Below are positions 44,408-55,833 of a stretch of DNA of 64,000 nt, piece by piece; positions within the stretch are counted from its first letter, which is position 1, and the number at the start of each line of letters is the position of its first letter. The position numbers were made by a program, and so were the translations under genes. The DNA comes from Hypoxylon rubiginosum (lineage: Eukaryota > Ascomycota > Sordariomycetes > Xylariales > Hypoxylaceae), in assembly GCA_902806565.1 (NCBI GenBank), contig CADCXA010000041.1, positions 124,001 through 188,000 of the forward strand, written 5' to 3'. A model generated the notes under the pieces. That model saw nothing but the letters and a program-made list of their open reading frames with translations. It ran no database searches and was not told where the DNA came from.

Positions 44408-47400
44408 TCTGGTATCTTCTCTATCCCTTCAGAGGGTATGTAGCGTCCTCTTCCCTCCGTTTGCTTCTAAACAGCTCAATTGATATTGCATGGTAAATCA
44501 AGAACCGCCGAAGCTCCCGTGCTAGCTGAGACGCACCCGTTACGCACCGCCTTCACGCGATACGGAAGATACGCCGCCAGCCATGTCGTAACCACCTTGT
44601 TGGTCTCTGTCGCCGTCGCCGCCGTTCTTATATACCCGTTTCCGTTCCTCTACACCACCGACTTCACCAATGGCGCTTCCCCTCTCCCCGAACATGCTTG
44701 GACGGATACCCTCCCCCTCGACGACAAGAATAGAGTCGAGCCTGATGTTATTATGCGCTCGATATGGATACACGGGAATTATTTTCAGGCTCTCGATAGG
44801 AACGTTTTGCTGAGCGCTCTGGAGCTTCAAGATGAGCTTCTCGGTCCCACCATCAACTTCAACCCACAGCGCCCTGTAGTCAGTAGTGGGGAGGTCCTCA
44901 ATGCTACGACTACAGATCTTACGCCGACCCAGCGGGATGCCTACCATGTCGTAAACGGCCTCACGAACGAGTCTTGGTTCTTTCAATCTCCACTGCAATA
45001 TTGGTCATGTTCCTCAGGCAACATAGAGAGGGATGACGATATCATAGCGACGGCAAACGAGAGGAAGACACAACCCACATCGGTTAATGTGACTTTAAGA
45101 CATTCCATCGTCTTCAGCGGAAAGCGGTTCCAAGATCGTCAGCTCGTAGCTGCTGATGCTCTTGTCATCACTCTTGTCCACCATCGGAATTCTCCGGTTG
45201 GCCGCATGTGGCAAGAAAGAGTTGAGGCTCTTAAGCGCAATACGGCCGACAGTTGGGATATCTTCGAATATTCTCCGAACGGAAAGACTAGCGAACTATA
45301 CGAGTTTCAATTTCGACCCATGTCATCACAAGATGTCTTTCTTTTGGGGCTGGCCTACTCACTTGTCCTCGTCTACTTCTTGATAAGCTTGTCTAAGTTA
45401 CGAGCTGTCAAGTCGAAGGTGGGACTGATGGTCACCGTCATAGCTCAGATCGTGCTAGCTATCATGTCGAGCTTCACCATTTGCGCCATTTTCAAGATCG
45501 ATTTGTCGAGAATACCACGATTAGGATATCCTGTCGTCATTTTTTCCATGAGCCTCGAGAACATATTTCGGCTTATCAACTCCGTGATTCTCACACCCTC
45601 CGAAGACAAAACCAGCAACAGGATCGGTTACGCATTTGGTGAGACAGGTTATGTTGCGCTTGTTAGTGTGACCCAGAATTTACTTATTCTATATGGTCTG
45701 TCGAAAATTGTATCCCCGGGTGTCTCGGCGTTCTGTACTTTTGCAGCGATCGCCCTCATATTCGACTTTTTCTACTTGGCTACTTTCTTCCTGTCCGTAC
45801 TCAGCGTCGATGTTAGGCGAACCGAGCTTAGCGATGCGCTCGCGAAAGCGTCATTCCGAACCCAAAGGTCTGCTTCCGATATACAATCGCGTCAAACATG
45901 GATAGACGCAATGCTACAAGGAAGAATAGCCATGTCCACACGAATAGCCGGGACGATTGTTATGGTCGGCTTCGTTCTCATCGCCCAGTGGCACTTCTTT
46001 GAGCACGAGAGCGTGATCAGGATTCTGAGTCGGATCATCCGAATATCGCCCAAACACAAGGATCTCTCACTGTCTTCTGCCCTGACTGAAGTCCACCAGG
46101 GCAGAAGCCCGGCATCGTGGTTAGGTCTTCAAGATCACGAGACTGCTAGAGAACTCATCCACGTTATCAAGCCCAACGCCCATAGCTATATCGCTAGGGT
46201 CTTTCACCCTACGATCTTTGTGCTGGCAGGATCAGATCGTAACGTCTCATCGAATGAGCCATGGTTTCCACCGGCCGTGTACGATTTTATGCGTCACCAG
46301 TCCGCCCCATTTGCGGTAACTGTAATTGTCGTTGCGGCGGCTGTCCGTCTTTTAATGAACTACTTGCTGTGGGATGAATTAGCGGAGTCCTCAAGAGCTA
46401 GTGGCGCAGATCACGAATCCCTCCTCTCGGTTAGGACCTTGAGCAGAGGTCATGCTCTAGACGTGGCCATGCTCTCAGCTTGCTCGGATGGCCATCTTGT
46501 GTCCATAGGACTAGACCGAATCGTTCGAGTTTGGGATATCAAAGGCGGAGGCAAGAGTTATACGTTGGGCGAAGACGTAGATTCGGCCATGGAACTATTC
46601 CCAGTCTTGGCTATATGCATCGATGAAGATTCTCACTGGCTAGCGCTCTTGACTTCAGATAAAGTTCTGTTATGGAATCTCGGCGAGCTAAGATGGGGTC
46701 CCTCAATTAGGATAGAGGCAGATCGACACAAACCGGAGGCTTTCTTTTTCGCTAATGACGAGGCCACGGCGGTTCCCCCTCTCGTACTCATTCGGCGGGA
46801 CGGCTTTCTCACAGAGCTAAGAATAGACCAACCTGAGCCTGTTAGCTATATGCTAACCAAAGAGAGCGCAATCGCTTCGGTAGGCTATCTTACGGAAAAG
46901 GGTGAGTCGATTTCATATTCTTTAGATATATTGACGAAACTGACAACGAGGAAGGGTTTCCAGCTCAAGTTATGGTCTCTACTCGAGACGGCCAAGTGCT
47001 TGTCGCCAGCCAAGAAGGTTCTAGCTGGACCTCGGAGGTGGTGAACGTGGGTACTTCGAAGGAACGTGAGCTTGTGTCGATTCAGGCCTTGCCCGAACTT
47101 GGTTTCTTCCTCATCATCCGGTCTCAAACCGTGGATCTCGTGGATTCTCAAACCCTCAAAGCCATTTACACGTTCAAGGTGGACCCGATCCAACCGAAAA
47201 GTATGAAATGCTTTCACTCGAGGCCACGGCGGATGCGTTGCGGCTCGGTTGCCTTGTGGAGTTTTACTCTAGCTTATCTCAATACGTATACACGAGACCT
47301 GGTGGTACAGACCTACAGTCCGCAGCAGGAAGGGGAATCGTTGTGTTTCTGCGATCCGACTTCCCCAACGAGGAAAACGTGCTGCCCATGGCAAAGAGCC

Positions 47401-47913
47401 AAGGAGTCGAGACGGGTTATTAAGAATCCCGGGCTCTGGGATGCGTTGCCCTCTGGAATTATGGTCGGAGTCAGAAGGAAACCTGGCGAGAAGCTTCGAA
47501 CAGACGGACATCCTTCTCACCAGACTGTACAACCACTTAACGGCCTTCGTCGCCGCCACAATATCCCACAGCATGCGAACGCGAACGGTCAACTTGCCCA
47601 AGACAACTGGGAGGTATGGATGTTCTCTCATTTCGGCAAACAAGAAACGTGGGAGACTCTTCCTTTGTGTCCGAAAATCGAAGACGATGGTCACCTCTAT
47701 GTCAACAGTCTTGGGCCTATGGTAAGGGTCGGTCGAGCCAGCTTGGCTGTCGGACTTAGCAACGTAATCAAGGTCATCATGGTCGGCAATGAGCGGTTCG
47801 AAACAGGAGATGACTCCCAGCCCGGAGATGGCATGCCGGCGTTGAGTAGTCGAAGGCGTAAGGGGCCATCGACTCTCCGCGGCAAAGCCACGGGCCACTG
47901 TGGTCACTGTTAG
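44404..47913 (+). CDS. SREBP cleavage-activating protein SCAP
   Basis: Exons 44404-44435, 44503-46901 and 46964-47913 give 1126 residues. The 32-nt first exon codes the family N-terminus MIWYLLYPFRG. Membrane helix 1 (about 37-60) ends in YPFPFLYTTDF, a lumenal loop follows, and then the sterol-sensing domain (about 290-450: QDVFLLGLAYSLVLVYFLIS, then SRIPRLGYPVVIFSM and GETGYVALVSVTQNLLILYG). Later come one more helix pair and a C-terminal WD40 region (RIVRVWDIKGGG, then WEVWMFSHFG and YVNSLGPMVRVG). SCAP senses ER sterols and escorts the SREBP-type factor for proteolytic release under low sterol or oxygen. I give no symbol because yeast and mould names differ. Confidence 0.93.
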
Positions 47914-48400
47914 AACATTTATACAACCTCAGATGAGATTTGCCAGTTTAAAATTATTCAGCATATTTATCACACTTCACTTACGATCGGGGCAACGGGT
48001 GATTTAGATTCGGATGAGGTATGACGGCATCACGAACGGATGGGTCTATTTGACTGGTCAAAGGTCTACATACAACACATAAGCTAGGACTCCATATGAA
48101 AGGGGCGTTGCTATCCGATTCATTCTTTGGTACATAGAAGGGGAAACGGAACGGGGAGGTTTATACGGTATATCTTACATAAAAAGGAGTATCTAGGCGG
48201 CCCTATTATAGTAGGCAACGGTAACCGGTCCCGGGAAACAGTCCTGCAGATAGAACGGGAAACGCGGATATAAGGGCGGGCCAGTTTTGATATGCTTAAA
48301 CTTAGGGCTATACAATGTTACGTTAAATTAAGTGTATAAGCTGAATATGCAATAGTTGCGCGGACTAACACGTCCATGAGAAAAGAATCCCAGATCAAGG
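47914..48400. other. Intergenic region
   Basis: 3' flank of the SCAP gene. No gene is visible. Confidence 0.5.
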
Positions 48401-48610
48401 CGAGAGAGCCACAATGCGGCCAAACACCAGTATGTATAAGCAGTTGACTCTTCAAAAGCCTCCCGCCAATGCCTACAGCGCAAAATACTTGGTCTCGACG
48501 AGGTCCGCACCTCGGGCGAACAGACCCGCTTCCAGCATCTTCACGAACAGCAACAGGTCCTTCCCCCCGGGTCGTACATGAGCTTGGCCTTGAACAACGA
48601 GGTCGTTTGG
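48401..48610 (-). pseudogene. Decayed zinc-containing alcohol dehydrogenase, C-terminal fragment
   Basis: The minus strand reads SQTTSLFKAKLMYDPGG, then after a one-base slip in a G6 run (48563-48568) DLLLFVKMLEAGLFARGADL and VETKYFAL followed by TAG (48473-48475). Further downstream HTGV and, in another frame, GRIVALS match the usual end of the medium-chain dehydrogenase fold (HTGxGRIVALSP). Upstream, ACTAACTTCCTAG at 48610-48623 looks like an intron branch and acceptor. The frame breaks rule out a working enzyme. The N-terminal half is not present nearby. Confidence 0.6.
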
Positions 48611-48779
48611 CTAGGAAGTTAGTTCTAGTCGATGTATATTCTGCCCGACAGAGCCCCATGATGTTAATTCGCGGGTGTTGGTAACGGTGCAGCACGGAAC
48701 CGCCGGTCTGATCCCCCCCTCCAGACGACTGGACTGATCGTGAGCCTGAGTTCGGCGACGACGGACCGGGCCGCCGCGG

Positions 48780-48945
48780 GTGGTGGTGCGAGGTCGTCGT
48801 GTTTCCGGCTCCGCCATCGTACCAGGCAGTCGGCGTTTCGACAGGACGCAACGCACTGGCCGCACGGCTGGTTCCGGTCGCACCTGATCTTGCGCCTGCG
48901 GCATTCCGCGCGGGACCGGGGCGGTCGGCGGCGTTGTTGCTGTCG
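48780..48945 (-). pseudogene. Decayed Zn2Cys6 transcription factor fragment
   Basis: The minus strand encodes RSRAECRRRKIRCDRNQPCG, then QCVASCRNADCLVRW: a fungal binuclear zinc cluster (C-x6-C-x5-C-x2-C...C). The first cysteine of the pattern is replaced by arginine (codon CGC at 48910-48912; TGC would be expected), and no ATG precedes it. The frame runs on for about 30 residues without recognisable domain. With one zinc ligand lost and no start or remainder, this is most likely a relic. An unannotated split gene is the alternative. Confidence 0.55.
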
Positions 48946-49943
48946 CCGTGGTGCTTGTATGTTCGTAAATCAGTGTAAATTTCCGCCGGGGTTAACACGA
49001 GTCTCCGTGCGCGTCTTTAACTAAACAGAAATCACCACCGAAGTTTACCAACTCTACAAGGCAACATGGCCAGACCCGACATCGCGAGGGTTACGAAAGC
49101 TTTTATTATATATATAAGATTTCGGGCGAGCCATCCCTTTTAAGCCTCTTAAGGTCAAGGAATCTCGCCATAAACTCACTCTGCGACTTGGCTAGCTAAC
49201 TACCTCTTCCTCTTCTTCTTTTTACGTATATGTAAAAATAAGGGTCTAGATAATTGCGACCCGTTTCTATCTATCTCTTCCTTCCGTCCGTCCCATCCAG
49301 CAATGCAAAACTGGGTATCATCAAAAACGCTTTTGAACAAAAAAGGCAAAACACAAAAGGGTAATTTGGGGAAGGATAGGTGATATTAGGGCCCCCCCCG
49401 CGGTGGCTTGCGTATTTCAAGGGGTGGTTGGGAGGACCGGCAGGTAGACGATCAGTCCAGGGTCATATTCCGAAGCGTAAAGGCTGCAGAATATATGTAT
49501 GTGGTATTATATCCCCTGGTCCGCTAATAATTCGATCGTCTAAATTTGCATTTTTTTATTCCCCTTGAGTTCTAGGTGTAGTTGAGTCGATTCGTCTTCC
49601 TAAGGGATAGCGATCGGGCTCGATAATTCGGGTGATGGTTGGTTATAAACGTAAATTTGCGTCCTAGAACTAGGACGGCGCTTGGTGCTAGGGCACGAGA
49701 TTGTCGTGGAATCCTGGACAGCGATCGATCGACCAAACGTCTTACGGCGTGGAGCCTTCGAAGATATGAAAGCCCGGTCTCTAAGCTCGCCAGCGTAGGT
49801 AGCCATCTCTGCCACGCCAAATCCAACGGCGGCACGCATCGCCAGCGCGGCAACAAAAATAAAATAGAGCAAAACGTTAATAGATTTTCCCCGAGAACCG
49901 TCGTCGGCGGTCGGGTATGACGAGGAGGATTCCCCGATCATAG

Positions 49944-51056
49944 TCATATCGGATTCTCGATGCCCACGGGGCCCACCATAGACGGCACGGGCGGCGGCAG
50001 CGGCACAACAGTAGCAGCGCTCCCGCTCTCGCCCCCCTGCGAAACGACGGTCCCGGCAGCGCTCGGGCTCGGTCGGCCGCCGCTACCGCCGCCGCCACCG
50101 CCACCGAGGCCGCGCTTCATCATCTTACCCAGCACGGTGACCAGCTCGCAGGCGTCGGTGAACATGTCGTCGTCCATGCCCTCGCCGGCCTCGTACACCT
50201 CGGCGATGGTGTCGCGGGCCAGCCGCCGGCTGCCCTCGCGGTCGTGCACGCACTCGTACAGGAACGCCGCGTACTCCGTCTTCACCGACAGCCGCAGCGA
50301 GTGCGAGCCCCAGAGCAGCCCGTCCGCCAGCGCGATCGCGTCTCGGAAGTACTGGTGCGCCGTCGGCAGGTAGTCGACCGACGGCAGCAGGAACGCGGCG
50401 GCCGCTTCCGGCGGCGGGGGCGGTATTATTATCGGCTGCGAGTAGGGCTGCTGGGATTGTGCCTGTGCTTGTCTTTCGAATCCTGGCGGCGGGCCTACTG
50501 GTATGCCTTGCTCCACCGGGTGCGTGGGCTGCACGGACGACCGCGACATGTCGTCTCCTCCCCTATCCACACCCTTCCCCTTGTCGGCGCGCGGCATCGG
50601 CGTCGGCGTCGAGATATCCGGCATCATGGCGCGGGCGGCAGCGGCAGCGGCTGCTGCCTCGGCGGCCTGCTGCTGCTGCTGGGGCGTGGTCAGGACGCCC
50701 ATGGGCGACACCGGGGGGTTGTTGTGGAAGAGGACGAAGATGTGGTAGAAGGAGGCGCGCAGCTTGTAGGCCAGGACCTTGAGCTCGACGTAGTCGCCGA
50801 CCATGGGCAGGACGTACTGCTCGAGCATGACGAGCCCCTCGCGCGAGAGCCAGAGGATGTGGAAGTAGAGCTCGAGCGACTGGGTGAAGCGCGTGGTGTC
50901 GAGGCGGCGCTGCTTGCGCGCCCGCACCAGCTGCCCCGCCACGTTGATCGATAAGCCCAGGATCTTGAAGAGCATCGACGCCAGCAGCCCGTTATTGGGC
51001 TCGACGGCTTTCGCGAGGCGCCCGAGGAACTTCTGGTCCACCTCGGAGGACGCCAT
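49944..51056 (-). CDS. 14-3-3-like protein with a low-complexity insert
   Basis: A 370-residue intronless frame. The start is the ATG giving MASSEVDQKFLGRLAKAVEP. The N-terminal helical part (LYFHILWLSREGLVMLEQYV, then ELKVLAYKLRASFYHIFVLF) and the C-terminal part (YLPTAHQYFRDAIALADGLL, then SLRLSVKTEYAAFLYECVHD) follow the helix pattern of 14-3-3 proteins. The two halves are split by about 100 residues of poly-Gln, poly-Ala and Pro-rich sequence, and the C-terminus is Gly/Pro-rich. The canonical phosphopeptide-binding residues cannot be assigned with certainty. It is a divergent relative of ordinary fungal 14-3-3 proteins, and phosphopeptide binding is doubtful. Confidence 0.6.
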   Translation of the reverse strand: MASSEVDQKFLGRLAKAVEPNNGLLASMLFKILGLSINVAGQLVRARKQRRLDTTRFTQSLELYFHILWLSREGLVMLEQYVLPMVGDYVELKVLAYKLRASFYHIFVLFHNNPPVSPMGVLTTPQQQQQAAEAAAAAAAARAMMPDISTPTPMPRADKGKGVDRGGDDMSRSSVQPTHPVEQGIPVGPPPGFERQAQAQSQQPYSQPIIIPPPPPEAAAAFLLPSVDYLPTAHQYFRDAIALADGLLWGSHSLRLSVKTEYAAFLYECVHDREGSRRLARDTIAEVYEAGEGMDDDMFTDACELVTVLGKMMKRGLGGGGGGGSGGRPSPSAAGTVVSQGGESGSAATVVPLPPPVPSMVGPVGIENPI

Positions 51057-54000
51057 CGATAGGAGCGGGAGGGGGTAGCCTAATGCTAAGTGAGTGAGAA
51101 CTGCGCAAGAGTAAGACTTCAGAAGCGTATAAGCCGTGCTTCTATCCGTGTCGATGAGTTTGAGCTTGGTCGGCAATGGTTGAGAATTAGGCCTCGATAG
51201 CCGAGGTGAAGCTACAATAATCGTCGACGTTGAGTGACGAACCCGGACCAAATCCCTTCCTCTAATTGCAAATAACTTGATAACGAGCGACTAGCAAGAC
51301 GACCCAATCTCAACTCATGTGAGATCCCGTCGTTGCTGGAATAATCGAGAAGGCCAAAGGGGCGCGAGTAAGTCGTCCCAAGATTCGAATCGGCCTTTTT
51401 CGTCAAGTCAGACAACTCTAGTCGATAGAGCTGCTGCACCAATTTTCCCACGCAAGATCCTAGTCCAAGAAGTACAACCCAACCAAAATTAAACATTCGA
51501 ATATTATAAATAGACTAGCGTTGCGATATATTAGCTGGGGCGCAAGTTTCGTGGGCCGCGTCTTTGGACGAGCAATGCGCAGCGATGTTATTGGATGGGG
51601 GGGACTACTGACCAATATGATACAGCGAAAGGTAAATACAAAATAAAATAGACCCGATTTCCAAAATCGAAATGAGGGTTATGATAGAGAGGAACGAGCT
51701 AGTTGAGGAATACGGGCAGGTGGTAATGGAGGCTGAGGGTGAAATAGGGCGGCGGCGGCGGTGGTAGGTGTCCTGAGGCCTGTTGGATCGTGAAGCATTT
51801 CGACGTCAGTTACCGCGCGCACTTGTTCTCTTTTCGCTGATTTGACCGAACTCGTGGTGTGGGACCGCTACCGGGCTTGTAATAGGTAGTTATACGTATA
51901 TATAAGATCGTCGCCAGAATGGGCGAAGAACTTGGACGAGGCCACTTTCGTGAAATCCCCCTAATGGTCCAATGGCGGTGAGGTCAACGCGGACGTCCTC
52001 AATTGGCAGTCCTTCCAGGCTTTTTTTCTTCTTACGGCTTCGAGCTATGGTGGAGTTCCCGCTATGATTCGACTGGACGTGTTTCGACTCTTAGCCCCCG
52101 CGACTTCTAGGCGGCTCCAGAAGTCGACATTAGCGTAGAAGGTTTCCTCAGCTGGGCGAGTAGGCTACTTTAGGGTGAACGGTGGAGGTTGGATCGTGAA
52201 TCTTGTATGTATGCTAGGTTATGTGTGAGAGCCTCTCCAGGTTTTCTTTTCTTCAGTAAAGGGGGTGGGCACGGCGGAAGTAAATAAAGATTTTTGTGTG
52301 CTTCGCGCTTATGCAAGTATATGCATATGTAGTAGTAGTTATATGTCTGGGCCAGATCCGCGTGGGAGGGAGAGAAAATAAAAATAATTCTCAGGAGCTG
52401 CAGGACGACCTTGTCTGCATGAACATCGAACTTGAACTTTTCAGAACTAGGACTCTACGATTTCTTCTCTCCGTATGGTTGTAGAAACGCGCGTCCGCGT
52501 CGGTCGTTTTCTCTCTTTTCCTCTCTCTCTTATAAGCGCTTGTCTTCTGGATGCGACGTGGAACTGGGGAAGCGCGAAGCCAAGAGCATGGGGAAAAAAG
52601 GGGGAAGAGAGAAACGCGGAAACAAAAGAAGATATCGTGTCAGGAAGCCATATCCAAATACCACGAGTCTTGTGTAGTACTTGTACCGGGTGCAGGCAGT
52701 TTTTAGTTTCCGATCTTTCCAGGGAGCCTGCTGCGGGTGACAAGCGAATGAGAGGCCGTGTTTTTGTCGTGCAGCAGCTTTGATGCAAGATGAGTTGTCC
52801 ACTCCCAAGGAAGCTTCCAGAGATTGGAGATGAGGTCAACAGGACGAGGTTTACTTTCTCAGACTTGTTTTTCCAACAGGAAAACAGGCTCCGGGTCCGA
52901 GCCGGACTTTGTGGACTCGATAACGCTCGTGTAACTTATAGATATACGATTTTAAGGACCCCTTTTCTGAGTGTGGAAATAAGGTCTTGTCTTATCGAGT
53001 CTAAGTCTTTGCCAAATTTAATTGCGAAAAAGGAAAATAAAAAAAGAGTAATTTGGAGCTTGGCTTAGATTTCTTTTTTCGACTTATGACGGGTCCAGCC
53101 GCCACGCGCAAACACGTCCCAAAGTGTGCGATTTTCCAGAAACGACAGGGAACAGGGTCAGGGCTCAGGGGTCCCTTTTTATTATCCACGACGTTATCTC
53201 CAGCTAGCCTCTGCTTCGTAAAGTCTCGAGTTTCTTTACTTACCGGTCTTGAAAAGAGCCGCGTTCGGTGGATAGCCAGCTGATCTACATAGTAGACGAT
53301 AGACTATAAAACCTGGTATTCCTTGACTGAAAAGTCTCCCTGGAACTCGGCACCCCCTTGAATCAGTTGATCTCGTGGTTTATACTCACTTTTAGTACTG
53401 GTGATAGTTCAGTTTCTTGCCTTGGCTATCTGTTACACGTAACGACGACCGATTTACAAGACTAACACACAGCCATCCCGTACCTAGGTAGTTATGGCTC
53501 ACGGGTTTTTAGTCTGTGTGCTAATGCCACGATATACTTGTCTAAGACACCCAAGGTACCCTCATGCGGCATAACGCGTGGGCACGGGGACGGAGAACGG
53601 GATAGCTCGAGGGCCAAGAAACGGAGAAAGCGCGCGATTTCGTCCAGCTAAGCCATCTAGATGCCAAATCGAAATCGTGTAACGGAAAACACGTCTGGGA
53701 TATTCCATGCGGTGTTATTCACCGATGCTGGATCCCGCTGGCGGAAAGGCAAGATACATAGGACCATCGAACACACTTCATCTATCCAAAACCGCGAAGC
53801 GGGAAAGTGTGGGAGGGCGCGCGCGCGCAACTCGCGTAGGATATTGCTAGGATAATGCGCATCGCTGCAACCACAGTTTGCTGTGTCGCGGGTGGTGACA
53901 GGGGCAGGGGGGGAGGCCTGGCTGCCTGGCTGGAGATCCATTGACCAATGACCAGAGAGGAGAAAGCAGATTGGCAGATCCCCGATCCCCCCAACCACCC

Positions 54001-55833
54001 GATTTTCCTTCAGCGCGGGTTGTAGCTTATGCCGGAGAATGCTATTAATAATGACGAGCTGACCTCTCTGCGTCTCTCCAATTTAACGTGGAGGATCCTT
54101 TTCGAGCCAGAGCTAGCGCAAGACTTTACACGTGTACTTGAGATGACCTCACTCCTTCACTCCCTCGCTATGGGAGAAGTTGGACTAGTATCAACAAGAC
54201 TTCGCTCTCTCCGGTGGCCATGAGATATGCGGCCTCCTGTAGCCCATCTATCTGTCCATCCATACAGCTTACCCCGTCAATCTATATTGCATGGCTACGG
54301 AATCTGCGGCCGTCGTCACAATCCTGACTACCGCAGCTCCACTACAACTGTCGACACGCGCAACAAACGAGCAGAAGAAACTGGCGGTGAGGGGACAACA
54401 CAACTCGCGCGTTTTTTTTCTTCTCCCTTATCTCCACGCTCTCTCCCTAACGAAAACGAACTCGTATGCAGGTGCGCAGGATTAGTAGCAGTCGGTACCC
54501 GGTTCTAGAATCCTACTATCATGGGGAAAAGGAGAAAAGGAAAAGTGACGTGTTAAAATCTCGGAGGTGAGGCAAAGAAAGAAAAGGACCACGACTCTTA
54601 GAAAGACGCCCCCAATCTTCGTTCTCTTATCGAATCGAGGCACATATCGCCAATGTGCAAGTATTTGTAGGGACTCCTGATATAAAATCTCGAATGTTCA
54701 TACGGCATTCCGTTGGTTGCACGACATGGGGAGAAAGGACGGCCCTCCCTGATTCGATAGCTGCCTGCACGTCGCAGCAGCAGCAGCAGCAGCAGCAGCA
54801 GCTCATAGCCATGCAGCCTTACAGCATCGCCCCAAGTAGCAAATCATGAAGTGTTTTCAAATAGGACGCCCATGCCTTACCGAAGCCTGTTTGATCCACC
54901 TAGAGTTGATTGGCCTGGTTTGCTTCGAAGGGGTTATATGATCTCATTATATGATAGGTGCTTGCATCTGCAGCTAATGCTCGAAAGGCTGCCACTCAGA
55001 ACGCGTAGCTAGCTAGCTGCATCAGATCATAACGAGACAGACTAGAGAGCTGCAACTTTATAGTGCCTACCGGTATGAGGTGAGTTGGAACAGGCTACCT
55101 CGAATTTAGTAGCTTGACCTGTTATTATTCTTAGCTATAGCGCATACATATGAGAAGAAAGGGGGAGAATGCTACTCAGATGTATATCGTTCTGAAGCCA
55201 AGGTTAATAAAATAAGATGAACAACTCTAGAAGAGAATTTCCACAGTACTTAGTATCATAATACTCTTAGTAATACTATGACCTGAACATATTATAGCCT
55301 TCATTCGACGATCCTCTACAACGTTCAACTAAGAGATAAACCACAATAAATTGAAACTACCTGAATTACTCTAAATTCGAGAAAACTCCGGCAAAAGTTC
55401 AGCTGGAAAAAAACTTATGTTTGGTGAGACATGATGCTTAATCAGGCACATAGCCGACTCAGGCAAGACATTCAATCACCTAAGCACCTAGGTTTCAGAA
55501 AGCATGCACTTCACCGTGCTTAATGATGTCAGTCAGGTACGCATTCTTGGTCACGGACAACATTATTAGCCTCTAAAATGAAAAAGTTCGGGCATCTTAT
55601 GACAACCTCACTCACGACAAGATCGCAATTACAAGTTCCTGGGTATCAATCCCTTACTATGCAATTGGTGCTATAAACTATCTGCTCGTTCCACCGGTTC
55701 AACTCCTACAAAAGGACAAAGGGGTATAATAAGTAAAAGCGGATGTACGCCTGAAACTCCTATCCATGCATGTTTTGCTTTAGCCTCAGATTCAGCTGAA
55801 GCCTTAACCCTATTCAACTCTCGGGCTGTCCAA
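51057..55833. other. 4.8-kb gene-free stretch
   Basis: No exon chain or domain was found on either strand. The first part includes the promoter of the 14-3-3-like gene. It contains ACCTAGGT palindromes at 53482-53489 and 55486-55493, several A/G-rich runs (52590-52640), and a CAG repeat at 54775-54801. An undiscovered non-coding RNA is possible but nothing points to one. Confidence 0.5.
54775..54801. repeat. (CAG)9 microsatellite
   Basis: Nine perfect CAG units lie in sequence without a supported gene. An in-frame poly-Gln reading exists but has no surrounding coding signal. Confidence 0.85.

Noticed and set aside
48318..48998. A 226-codon minus-strand frame read as one gene
   Set aside because: The recognisable Zn2Cys6 and dehydrogenase pieces are in other frames, so this frame is a shadow of relics.
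49600..49947. 115-codon frame overlapping the end of the 14-3-3-like gene
   Set aside because: It overlaps the 3' end of a supported gene on the same strand and has no recognisable domain.
54775..54801. Poly-Gln coding repeat
   Set aside because: The reading frame has no flanking coding features, so it is treated as a microsatellite.
51057..55833. Hidden gene in the long gap
   Set aside because: All frames there are short, lack motifs, and do not join through plausible introns.
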